From positions 1 to 15,862 of the forward strand of contig CAZCQG010000049.1 in NCBI GenBank assembly GCA_964500775.1: a stretch of DNA of 15,862 nt, given 5' to 3'. Under the pieces are notes generated by a model. The model worked only from the letters and a program-made list of their open reading frames with translations. It had not been told where the DNA came from and searched no databases. Shown in pieces: positions 1-7,473 of this stretch (position 1 is the first letter of the stretch; each line of letters begins with the position of its first letter). The position numbers and the translations under genes were made by a program. This stretch comes from CAZCQG01 sp964500775. GTDB lineage: Bacteria; Campylobacterota; Campylobacteria; Campylobacterales; CAZCQG01.

Positions 1-549
1 GGGGAATATAACGAACAACAATGGCAAAATGAAATACTCCAAATTATAAGATTGATTTATCCAAAATACATTAGAGCTTTTGAAAATGTTAAAATAAAAG
101 ACACTTATACTCCAGCAGATAGGTTTCTTGATCTTATGCTTGTAGATTCAAACGGAAACATTGATATTGTGGAAATTAAAAAACCATTCGGTTGTAAAAG
201 TATAGTTTCTAATACTCAGTATAGGGATAATCATATTCCATTGAAAGAATTATCTGGCTCAATTATGCAAATAGAAAAATATATATTTTACCTAAACAAG
301 TGGGGCAAAGTTGGTGATGATACACTTACTTCAAATTATAGTTCTCATTTACCATCAGATTTTAGAATTAAGATAACAAATCCTAGTGCTATAATCATCA
401 TGGGGAGAGAGAATGGGTTGTCCTTGCAACAAAAAAACGATTTTGAAGTTATAAAAAGAAAGTATAAAAATATCATTGATATTATAACTTATGATGATTT
501 GATTCACAGACTAGAGAATGTATTAAATTCTTATAAGGTGGAGCAATGA
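1..549 (+). CDS. Shedu-type (DUF4263/SduA-like) PD-(D/E)XK nuclease, 5' end cut by window edge
   Basis: The frame is open from base 1, so the gene begins outside the window; the TTG at 52 is not a convincing start because family-like sequence (EQQWQNEI) lies before it. The 182 visible residues, numbered from base 1, show a PD-(D/E)XK core: RFLDLML with Asp44, then VEIKKP with Glu58 and Lys60. A helix follows with ELSGSIMQIEKY, then SAIIIMGR and, near the end, IDIITYDDLIHRLE. This order (DxL, EIK, Q..KY, IIGR, TYDDL) is the one I know from the DUF4263 C-terminal domain of Shedu anti-phage nucleases. It should cut DNA; target and trigger are unknown. It overlaps the following methyltransferase by 4 bases, so the two are probably co-translated and it could be the restriction partner. 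Bases 1-540 are about 28.5% GC by count, far below the neighbours, which suggests horizontal transfer. It could instead be an unnamed type II endonuclease with the same fold. The N-terminal architecture cannot be seen. Confidence 0.75.
   Translation, partial: GEYNEQQWQNEILQIIRLIYPKYIRAFENVKIKDTYTPADRFLDLMLVDSNGNIDIVEIKKPFGCKSIVSNTQYRDNHIPLKELSGSIMQIEKYIFYLNKWGKVGDDTLTSNYSSHLPSDFRIKITNPSAIIIMGRENGLSLQQKNDFEVIKRKYKNIIDIITYDDLIHRLENVLNSYKVEQ
535..543 (+). promoter_or_regulatory. Ribosome binding site of the methyltransferase, inside the nuclease gene
   Basis: AAGGTGGAG lies just before the ATG at 546, within the last codons of the nuclease gene. Its AAGG part has a 7-base spacing and its GGAG part only 2. 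Together with the ATGA overlap this points to translational coupling and supports the 546 start. Confidence 0.6.
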
Positions 550-1619
550 CCCTCCTCTCTCTCTTTAGTGGTGCGGGCGGTTTAGACCTTGGTTTTGAAA
601 AAGCAGGATTTAAAACTATTTGGGCAAATGAGTACGACAATGAGATATGGGAAACGTATGAAAAAAACTTTCCGCACACGAAACTCGATAGACGCAGTAT
701 CGTAAATATCCCTTCACACGAGATTCCAAACGCTCTGGGACTTATCGGCGGACCTCCGTGTCAGAGCTGGAGTGAAGCGGGAGCATTGAAAGGGATAGAT
801 GACCACAGAGGGCAACTGTTTTTTGAATTTATACGAGTTTTAAGAGATAAAAAACCGCTTTTCTTTCTCGCTGAAAATGTCTCTGGGATGTTAGCGAATC
901 GTCATAAAGAGGCGCTAGAAAATATAAAAAATCATTTCGTACAGAGCGGTTATGACCTCCATTTTAAACTCGTCAACGCAAACGATTACGGCGTACCGCA
1001 AGATAGACAGAGACTTTTTTTCGTCGGGTTTAGAAAAGATTTGCACCTCTCTTTTGATTTTCCGCAACCTTTAGCAAATAAACCGTGTCTCAAAGATGCG
1101 ATTTGGGACATCAAAGAAAGCGCGCTTCCTGCGGGTGATAAAAACTACACCAAGGGTGAAGCGTGCAGTGTGGAGAATCACGAATATATGACGGGCGGTT
1201 TCTCTACGATATTTATGTCTAGAAATCGTGTGCGGAGCTGGGATGAGCCCTCTTTTACGATTCAAGCCGGAGGCAGACACGCACCTCTGCATCCGCAAGC
1301 GCCGAAAATGGAGTTTGTCGAACAGGATAAAAGAGTGTTCGCAAAGGGAAGCGAACATCTCTACAGAAGGCTTAGCGTGAGAGAATGCGCGAGAATCCAA
1401 ACGTTTCCCGATAACCATATCTTTTACTACTCAAAAGTAAGCGCGGGGTACAAGATGGTAGGTAACGCCGTCCCGCCAAACCTCGCCTACTTCCTCGCAA
1501 AAGAGATTATGAAAACATTGCATACAATCAAAAAATTAGATAAAAAATCCAACGATACCGCTTTTCAAAGAGCGTATATTTTGAACGATACAACACGACA
1601 ATCGGAGTTACGAATATGA
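546..1619 (+). CDS. DNA (cytosine-5-)-methyltransferase, M.HaeIII-like, predicted GGCC specificity
   Basis: This enzyme moves a methyl group from S-adenosylmethionine to C5 of cytosine in a short DNA target. All core motifs appear in order over 357 residues: motif I LFSGAGGLDLGF (about 7-18), motif IV GGPPCQSW with catalytic Cys72, motif VI ENV (110-112), motif VIII QDRQRLFF (152-159), motif IX RRLSVRECARIQTFPD (274-289) and motif X GYKMVGNAVPPNLA (301-314). The target recognition region (about 205-270) contains STIFMSRNRVR and LHPQAPKM, which match M.HaeIII closely as I recall it; GGCC is therefore inferred. The protein continues about 28 residues past the point where M.HaeIII ends, in a tail that runs into aroC. 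It overlaps the nuclease gene upstream and aroC downstream by 4 bases each. GC is near that of the housekeeping genes, unlike the nuclease. The start is fixed by the overlap and the RBS. Confidence 0.93.
   Translation: MTLLSLFSGAGGLDLGFEKAGFKTIWANEYDNEIWETYEKNFPHTKLDRRSIVNIPSHEIPNALGLIGGPPCQSWSEAGALKGIDDHRGQLFFEFIRVLRDKKPLFFLAENVSGMLANRHKEALENIKNHFVQSGYDLHFKLVNANDYGVPQDRQRLFFVGFRKDLHLSFDFPQPLANKPCLKDAIWDIKESALPAGDKNYTKGEACSVENHEYMTGGFSTIFMSRNRVRSWDEPSFTIQAGGRHAPLHPQAPKMEFVEQDKRVFAKGSEHLYRRLSVRECARIQTFPDNHIFYYSKVSAGYKMVGNAVPPNLAYFLAKEIMKTLHTIKKLDKKSNDTAFQRAYILNDTTRQSELRI
1559..1582 (+). terminator. Weak hairpin plus T-rich stretch inside the 3' end of the methyltransferase gene
   Basis: CGCTTTTCAAAGAGCG (1559-1574) can fold into a short stem with one G-U pair, followed by TATATTTT. 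It could be a degenerate terminator of the methyltransferase unit. It lies in the unusual C-terminal tail of the ORF. The stem is short, so this may be chance. Confidence 0.25.
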
Positions 1620-2692
1620 ACACTTTTGGTGAGAGACTAAGAATCTCGACTTTCGGCGAATCACACGGCAAAGCGATAGGATGTATAGTGGACGGCGTAC
1701 CTGCGGGGCTAGAGATAGACGAAGCATTTTTGCAAAGCGAGCTAGAGAGGCGTAAACCGGGGACAAATAAATACTCCACGCAGAGAAAAGAGGACGATGT
1801 ATGTGAAATACTAAGCGGCGTATTTGAAGGAAAAAGTACGGGCACGCCCATAGCATTAGTGATTTATAACACCAATCAAAAAAGCGGCGATTACGAAAAC
1901 GTCAAAAACCTTTTCCGCCCGGGACACGCCGATTTTACCTATTTTCATAAATACGGATTCCGAGATTATCGAGGGGGCGGCAGAAGCAGCGCTAGGGAAA
2001 CGGCAGCGCGGGTAGCGAGTGGGGCGATAGCAAAGATGCTCCTCAAAAAGCTAGGGATTCACATAATAAGCGGGATATATGCTATCGGCGAAATAGAAGC
2101 CAAAGAGATTGATTTCTCCCACCCTCCAAAAAGTGAAATATACGCACTCGATAAAAACGTCGAAGAATCGCAAAAAGCACTCATTGATACAGCAAGAGAG
2201 GCACATGATTCTATCGGCGGGAGCGTGCTATTGCAGGCACAAAATGTCCCTGTAGGTCTCGGGGAGCCGCTCTACCACAAGCTAGATGCCCAAATAGCCA
2301 ACGCGATGATGGGGATAAACGCGGTCAAAGGGGTAGAAATAGGCGAAGGGATACAAAGCGCGAAACTCCTCGGTTCTCAAAATAACGATGCGATTTTTAA
2401 AAGCGGATTTGCTTCAAATCATAGCGGCGGGATTCTAGGCGGGATAAGCAACGGCGATGATATTTCGGTGAAGGTCTATTTCAAACCCACCCCTTCGATT
2501 TTCAAACCTCAAAACACCCTCACCACAGAGGGCGAAGAGACGATATGTGAGCTCAAAGGACGGCACGATCCGTGCGTAGCGGTGCGAGGAAGCGTAGTGG
2601 CAGAATCTATGCTAGCCCTCGTGCTAGCAGATATGCTTCTCCTCAATACCGCAAGCAGGCTAGAGAACGTGTTACGATGCTACGGGCAGTAG
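1616..2692 (+). CDS. aroC: Chorismate synthase
   Basis: Last step of the shikimate pathway: 5-enolpyruvylshikimate-3-phosphate is converted to chorismate with reduced FMN, in the cytoplasm. The 358-residue length is normal for the family. Family signatures are visible: GESHGKAIGCIVDGVPAG near residues 14-31, RDYRGGGRSSARETAARVA near 117-135, and GRHDPCVAVRGSVVAESML near 314-332. The ATG at 1616 overlaps the methyltransferase stop (ATGA) and has GGAG at 1604-1607 with an 8-base spacing. aroC is a core gene, so the upstream defence pair has probably been inserted in front of it, and aroC may now be transcribed together with that pair. Its 3' end overlaps the convergent sensor kinase gene by 21 bases (2672-2692), so there is no space for a separate terminator after the stop codon. 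Confidence 0.97.
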   Translation: MNTFGERLRISTFGESHGKAIGCIVDGVPAGLEIDEAFLQSELERRKPGTNKYSTQRKEDDVCEILSGVFEGKSTGTPIALVIYNTNQKSGDYENVKNLFRPGHADFTYFHKYGFRDYRGGGRSSARETAARVASGAIAKMLLKKLGIHIISGIYAIGEIEAKEIDFSHPPKSEIYALDKNVEESQKALIDTAREAHDSIGGSVLLQAQNVPVGLGEPLYHKLDAQIANAMMGINAVKGVEIGEGIQSAKLLGSQNNDAIFKSGFASNHSGGILGGISNGDDISVKVYFKPTPSIFKPQNTLTTEGEETICELKGRHDPCVAVRGSVVAESMLALVLADMLLLNTASRLENVLRCYGQ

Positions 2693-5600
2693 TATCCTAA
2701 ACACCGCCCCGTTCTCTCTGTTGTAAGCTTCTAGTCTTCCGTTTGCGTGTTTTTGTATGATAGTCCTGCTCATAGAAAGCCCTATGCCCGTGCCGTTGCT
2801 CCCTTTGGTACTTACATAAGGCTCAAACAGCTTATCGGGTAAAAGTTTCTCATCTATCCCGCCGCCGTTATCGGCTATCTCTATCACGAAAAAATCCTCT
2901 TTTTTATTTACGGTGATTCGTATAAGGGCATCATCGGAAAGCTTTCCGCCGCTCCGCGCACCTAAAATCGCATCTTTGGAATTGCTGATGATATTTAAGA
3001 TAACTTGCTTAAACTCATTGAGATACCCAAACACGCTATACCCCTCATCCGCATCGATAATGAGTTCGATATGATTTGATTTGAGTTGCGGATAGACGAG
3101 CGATGCCACGCTTTGGATGGTTCTGGTCAAATCAAACAAACTCTTATTTTTGTCGGGATTAAAGAAGCTCCTAAAATCGTTTATCGTATGCCCCATAAAC
3201 TCTATCAAAGAGTAGATTCTTTCGATATTGTCATGCACGTCGAGATTGATTTTTTCTTCACTACTTATCTTGTCCTCGATGATTTGCATCGTAAGGTAGA
3301 TTCCGTTGAGAGGTTGTTTCCATTGATGTGCGATAGCTGCTATCATCTCCCCCATAGAAGCCATTTTTGATTGCTGTATCAATATCTGCTCTTGCATCCT
3401 TTTTTCGTCTTCGAGTTTTTTGATACTCGATATATCGCTAAAAGTAGTAACTATGAGCGTCGCCTCGTTTTTGTCTACGATTTTTGCGGTCGTGAGCAAG
3501 ACATCAAGCCTCGCCCCTTGTTTAGAATATGCCGTCACTTCACTCAAAAGATCGGAATCAACCGTATAGATCGATTTTGTATAGAGTTCTCTAAATTCCT
3601 CTTTTTTCTCTTTTCCGAAAATATCATAAAACTCGCTCTCTGCTAAATCTTTATCATCCATCCCGAAAAGCTTTTTAAACGTCTCGTTGGCTTTTATGAT
3701 TTGCCCTTCGTTGTTGGTGATCGATATACCCACCTCGACACTATCGAAAATAACGGCGAATAACTTATCGCTCATCTCTTTCTCTTTTTCGATTCTTAGT
3801 CTGAAATTGACCTCGGATTCGACTCTTTTTACAAGCTCGTGATTAAATCTTTTATAGCTCTCTTCTAGCTCTTTATAGACCCGTATATCTCGTAAATTGG
3901 CGACTCGTATAGTCTCACCGTCGATCGAGTAATTTCTCCCGCGCAATTCAACGGGGATATTCCCTTCTTTTGAGAGGATGGCAGATTCATACGGCAAGGA
4001 ATCGTCTTGGGCTATTTTTTGCCGCACCTTCTCATGTTCGGATTCGGGCATAAGATCAAAAGGGCTTTTCCCGAGTATCTCATCTCGCTCAAAACCAAAC
4101 ATCTCTAGGGCGCTTTTATTTACGTCTACGACTCTTCCCTGTTTCATCACGATTACCGCTTCAAACGCCATATCGGAGAGCATTTTATACCGATTTTCGG
4201 CAAGCTTTCTCTTTTTTATTTGGCGCGACATCGTGAGTATCCAAAACGAAAGCACTCCGATAAGCAACAAAAAAATCCCTGTAATCTTGGCTATAAACGT
4301 ATAATCGGTAACGCTTTGGAATTTAAGCTTTATCCATTTTTGATAAATCTCCTCTTTTTTTGTCTCGGGGATTGCATTGAGCGCTTTTTGGATGATGCTC
4401 GCCAAAATAGGTTCGTCGTTTCTCGTACCCATCCCGAGCGCGAAGCTATATTCGGTTTGTCCTGAAATCTTGAGGTTGGTAATACCGAGTTTTTTGATGT
4501 AGTAGCCGATGGAAGCGATATTATCAAGGAGTGCGTACGCTTTCCCTTCAGAGACAAATCTTAGTGCCTCCTCAATATCTTTTGCGGGGAGCAAATCTAT
4601 CTCTTTGTGGTTTTTCTTGATAATGTCTTCGGTCATATATCCCTTGACGACCGCTACTTTTTTTCCGTTGAGCTCTTTTATATTATCGATAAACCCTTCA
4701 TCGTCTTTGGTTACGATTGCCATAACGAAATTGAGATAGTTGTCGGTAAAGTTGAGGTATTTTATCCGATCATCGGTCTTCACGAGGCACGCCAGCATAT
4801 CTATCTCTTTTGCTTTTGCCCTCTCGATCACCTCGCTCCACGCTAGATTCTTATCGATGATAAACTCTACGCCCAACATCTCGTGCAGTAAATTTACGTA
4901 ATCGGCGGCTATCCCTTTGTACTCACCCTCTTGGACAAACTCAAAAGGTGCCCAGTTGATGTCGATTCCTAAGCGTAATTTCGAATGCTTTTCAAGCCAA
5001 ATCTTCTCTTCTTGCGTCAAGTTTATATTGTGACTTACAAACGTATCGTAAAAAAAATTTCCCGGTATCTCATCTTTTTTAGCCAAACCGAGTTCTTTGT
5101 AGGTTTGCGCTATTTTTTTGTATCTGTTCTTATCGACGTTACCGAGTTTTATGACATCAGGAAGTATCATCCGCTCGGTCATCTCCGCTTCATAGAGCAA
5201 ATGGTCGATACTTAGTCTTGATTTATATTTTTCTTTTATGATTCTTATTATCTCTTGTTTATTGGCTAAAGCGTATTCCCACCCTTTGAGGGTTGCGCGT
5301 ATTATTTTTTCTACCCGCTTAGGATGGTGGAGTATCTCCTCTTCGGTGGTAAAAAGGTTGTCTCCGTAAAAGTCGATACCGTAGTTAGTCGGGGAGATGA
5401 TGTTTATCTCGACCCCTTTTTCTTTATACGAATACGGCTCGTCGGTGACATAGGAGCTTATCGCATCGACTTCGCCCCGCGTGAGACTATCATAGTCAAA
5501 CGTCTGATGCACCATTTTTATATTTGACGTATCACTCAACGTATTGAGCAGCATAGCTCTAATAGCCGCATCGCCGCTACTTTTCACATCCAAGCAAACC

Positions 5601-5980
5601 GTCTTACCGATAAGCTCATAAGGGCTAATAATCCCGGAATCTTTGAGTGCTATAAGGACATGGGGAGAGTGTTGGAATATCTGCAATAAAAGGACGAGCG
5701 GTTTATTATTAAGTCGCTCTAAAACTATACTCGAATCAAAAATGCCGTATTGCGCGTCTTTGTCAAGAATAGTTTGTGCTACCCCTTTCTCAAGATCGCG
5801 CTCTACTAGCTCTACATCCAATCCCTCCTCTTTGTAGTACCCTTTTTCGATAGCGGCGTAATACCCGGCAAATTGGAATTGATGTAGCCATTTGAGTTTA
5901 ATTTTTACTTTCTCTAACTGCGCATCCTGTGCCCAAATAGTAGTAAATATAGTCAGAAACAAAAACAAAAATCTAACCAT
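2672..5980 (-). CDS. Membrane sensor histidine kinase with NMT1/THI5-like and SBP_bac_3-like periplasmic domains and two PAS domains
   Basis: 1102 residues. A signal peptide (residues 1-17, cleavage likely after TIWA) is followed by an NMT1/THI5-like binding domain (about 25-245; hallmark WLHQFQFAGYYAAIEKGYY). Next comes a family-3 solute-binding domain (about 332-552; LRLGIDINWAPFEF) and one clear membrane segment (about 564-584, FIAKITGIFLLLIGVLSFWI). The cytoplasmic part has PAS 1 (about 597-703), a linker helix, PAS 2 (about 738-852), a short coiled coil and the kinase core: H-box IAHQWKQPL with His885, N-box NIISNSKDAI (996-1005), G-boxes DNGGGID and GTGIGLSMS. There is no receiver or output domain. 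It should bind one or two small ligands in the periplasm and phosphorylate an unlinked regulator. NMT1-type domains bind pyrimidine, sulfonate or similar small organics; the ligand here cannot be read. The ATG start is followed directly by the signal peptide; the RBS (AGAGAGAAAA) is weak. It is divergent from gatA and convergent with aroC. Confidence 0.93.
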   Translation of the reverse strand: MVRFLFLFLTIFTTIWAQDAQLEKVKIKLKWLHQFQFAGYYAAIEKGYYKEEGLDVELVERDLEKGVAQTILDKDAQYGIFDSSIVLERLNNKPLVLLLQIFQHSPHVLIALKDSGIISPYELIGKTVCLDVKSSGDAAIRAMLLNTLSDTSNIKMVHQTFDYDSLTRGEVDAISSYVTDEPYSYKEKGVEINIISPTNYGIDFYGDNLFTTEEEILHHPKRVEKIIRATLKGWEYALANKQEIIRIIKEKYKSRLSIDHLLYEAEMTERMILPDVIKLGNVDKNRYKKIAQTYKELGLAKKDEIPGNFFYDTFVSHNINLTQEEKIWLEKHSKLRLGIDINWAPFEFVQEGEYKGIAADYVNLLHEMLGVEFIIDKNLAWSEVIERAKAKEIDMLACLVKTDDRIKYLNFTDNYLNFVMAIVTKDDEGFIDNIKELNGKKVAVVKGYMTEDIIKKNHKEIDLLPAKDIEEALRFVSEGKAYALLDNIASIGYYIKKLGITNLKISGQTEYSFALGMGTRNDEPILASIIQKALNAIPETKKEEIYQKWIKLKFQSVTDYTFIAKITGIFLLLIGVLSFWILTMSRQIKKRKLAENRYKMLSDMAFEAVIVMKQGRVVDVNKSALEMFGFERDEILGKSPFDLMPESEHEKVRQKIAQDDSLPYESAILSKEGNIPVELRGRNYSIDGETIRVANLRDIRVYKELEESYKRFNHELVKRVESEVNFRLRIEKEKEMSDKLFAVIFDSVEVGISITNNEGQIIKANETFKKLFGMDDKDLAESEFYDIFGKEKKEEFRELYTKSIYTVDSDLLSEVTAYSKQGARLDVLLTTAKIVDKNEATLIVTTFSDISSIKKLEDEKRMQEQILIQQSKMASMGEMIAAIAHQWKQPLNGIYLTMQIIEDKISSEEKINLDVHDNIERIYSLIEFMGHTINDFRSFFNPDKNKSLFDLTRTIQSVASLVYPQLKSNHIELIIDADEGYSVFGYLNEFKQVILNIISNSKDAILGARSGGKLSDDALIRITVNKKEDFFVIEIADNGGGIDEKLLPDKLFEPYVSTKGSNGTGIGLSMSRTIIQKHANGRLEAYNRENGAVFRILLPVAS
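2676..2696. terminator. Hairpin spanning the aroC stop codon at the convergent junction
   Basis: Bases 2676-2683 pair with 2689-2696 (8 pairs, one G-U on the + strand) around the 5-base loop GGGCA. A second, wider inverted repeat, AGAGAACG (2662-2669) and CGTTCTCT (2710-2717), surrounds it. Neither is followed by a clear T run, so a role in ending aroC transcription or in separating the convergent transcripts is only a suggestion. Confidence 0.3.
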
Positions 5981-6109
5981 TTTTCTCTCTATACTTTTAA
6001 TAACTTTCTTTCATTGGAATTGATTATATCTCTTTTGTTTTTAAGCTAGTCCCTAAACGGATGTTTTGCAAAAAAAGAATAAAATAAGAAAAAGGTTTAA
6101 GGGAGATTG
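5981..6109. other. Divergent intergenic region between the sensor kinase and gatA
   Basis: This is the only intergenic stretch of size in the window (129 bases) and it is AT-rich. It must carry the promoters of both divergent genes. On the + strand a TAAAAT at 6080-6085 is a possible -10 for gatA, without a clear -35. AAGGGAG (6099-6105) is the gatA ribosome binding site. I see no small ORF, tRNA or riboswitch here. Confidence 0.6.
6023..6028 (-). promoter_or_regulatory. Predicted -10 box (TATAAT) for the dual-sensor kinase gene
   Basis: On the - strand the sequence reads GAGATATAATC, a perfect TATAAT, 42 bases before the ATG at 5980. No good -35 is seen. Campylobacterota housekeeping promoters often lack one, so this does not count against it. 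Confidence 0.45.
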
Positions 6110-7456
6110 ATGATAACTCTAAAAGAGGCTCTAGCTTTGCAACAAGGGGCTATAGCCGAATTAAAAGACGACTTAAAGAAAAAAATAGAAGCAAAAAAAG
6201 AACTCAACGCATATATAGGCGATGTACTTGATGTAGGGAGCGGCGTCCCCGTCCTCATCAAAGATAACATAAACGTCAAAGGGTGGGACGTGACGTGTGC
6301 GAGCAATATACTCCAAGGCTACAAAGCCCCCTACAACGCTACCGTTATCGAGAAGATGCTAGGTGCGAATCTCTCCCCTTTCGGTAGGGCAAATATGGAT
6401 GAGTTTGCGATGGGAAGCTCTACTGAAACGAGTTTTTACGGCAGGACGCTCAATCCGCACGACACTACGAAAGTCCCCGGCGGAAGCAGCGGCGGAAGTG
6501 CTAGCGCAGTGGGTGGGGGCATAGCTATTGCCGCACTGGGCAGTGATACGGGCGGCTCTATCAGACAGCCGGCGGCTTTTTGCGGATGCGTGGGTTTTAA
6601 ACCCACTTACGGGAGAGTGAGCCGATACGGTCTTGTGGCGTTTTCAAGCTCGCTTGACCAAATAGGGACGTTTACCCAAAATGTCGAGGACACGGCGATT
6701 CTTTATGACATCATCAGCGGACACGATAGCAAAGATTCTACCTCTGCAAATATCGAATACGCGCCGACAAGCAAGAATCTCAACCCCGATAGAAAACTCA
6801 AAATCGCTTGTCTAGATTCTTCGGTAGAAGGGGCTAGTGAATCGATAAGAAAGTCGTATTTCGAAACAAAAGAAGCGTTAAAGAAAGCGGGGCATACCTT
6901 GGTAGAAAAAGAGATGCTAGGTTCTGATTTCGCCGTGGCGACCTACTATATCCTCGCTACTGCCGAAGCTAGCAGCAACCTCGCACGCTTTGACGGCGTA
7001 CGCTACGGCAATAGGGCGAGTGCCGATTCGCTCAAAGAGCTGTACGTAAAAACACGAGGCGAAGGGTTTGGCGATGAGGTCAAAAGGAGAATTCTCCTTG
7101 GCACGTTCGTACTTTCTAGCGGCTATTACGACGCATATTACATCAAAGCCCAAAAAGTGCGCCACCTCATAAAAGACGGGTATGACGCGATATTTAAAGA
7201 TTTTGACCTCATCCTTAGCCCCGTGACGCCGACTACGGCATTTGGGTTTAATTCCAAAAGCTCACCTTTGGAGATGTATTTGAGCGACATCTACACCATC
7301 GCCGTCAACCTCGCGGGACTTCCTGCTATAAGTGTACCTACCGGCAGAGATGAAGGCGGGCTTCCTATAGGGATGCAGCTCATCGGCAAGGCGTATGACG
7401 AGCAGACATTGCTAGATGGGGCAATGAGCTTGGAGAGAGAAATAGGGTATAAATAA
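6110..7456 (+). CDS. gatA: Glutamyl-tRNA(Gln) amidotransferase subunit A
   Basis: GatA is the amidase subunit of GatCAB. It releases ammonia from glutamine so that misacylated Glu-tRNA(Gln), and often Asp-tRNA(Asn), is amidated. The 448 residues carry the amidase signature with its Ser-cisSer-Lys triad: Lys51 in VLIKDNI, cis-Ser126 in PGGSSGGSA and nucleophile Ser150 in DTGGSIRQPA. The 24-residue spacing of the two serines and the 75-residue spacing from Lys to cis-Ser agree with known GatA proteins. A TTG at 6107 also opens the frame, but AAGGGAG at 6099-6105 is almost touching it. The ATG at 6110 fits better. The first gene of the + strand run; guaB follows after 17 bases. gatB and gatC are not in the window; scattered gat genes are common. 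Confidence 0.95.
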   Translation: MITLKEALALQQGAIAELKDDLKKKIEAKKELNAYIGDVLDVGSGVPVLIKDNINVKGWDVTCASNILQGYKAPYNATVIEKMLGANLSPFGRANMDEFAMGSSTETSFYGRTLNPHDTTKVPGGSSGGSASAVGGGIAIAALGSDTGGSIRQPAAFCGCVGFKPTYGRVSRYGLVAFSSSLDQIGTFTQNVEDTAILYDIISGHDSKDSTSANIEYAPTSKNLNPDRKLKIACLDSSVEGASESIRKSYFETKEALKKAGHTLVEKEMLGSDFAVATYYILATAEASSNLARFDGVRYGNRASADSLKELYVKTRGEGFGDEVKRRILLGTFVLSSGYYDAYYIKAQKVRHLIKDGYDAIFKDFDLILSPVTPTTAFGFNSKSSPLEMYLSDIYTIAVNLAGLPAISVPTGRDEGGLPIGMQLIGKAYDEQTLLDGAMSLEREIGYK

Positions 7457-7458
7457 TT

Positions 7459-7464
7459 AAGGAG
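7459..7464 (+). promoter_or_regulatory. Strong ribosome binding site of guaB
   Basis: AAGGAG lies 9 bases before the guaB ATG, in the 17-base gap after gatA. It is the best Shine-Dalgarno match in the window and supports high, independent translation of guaB from a shared message. Confidence 0.8.
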
Positions 7465-7473
7465 AAATGCACG

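Noticed and set aside
52..549. Nuclease gene starting at the TTG at 52
   Set aside because: The frame is open to base 1 and family-like residues precede the TTG, so the gene is cut by the window edge.
5981..6109. Riboswitch or small RNA before gatA
   Set aside because: The stretch is AT-rich with no strong stem structure or known riboswitch core visible.
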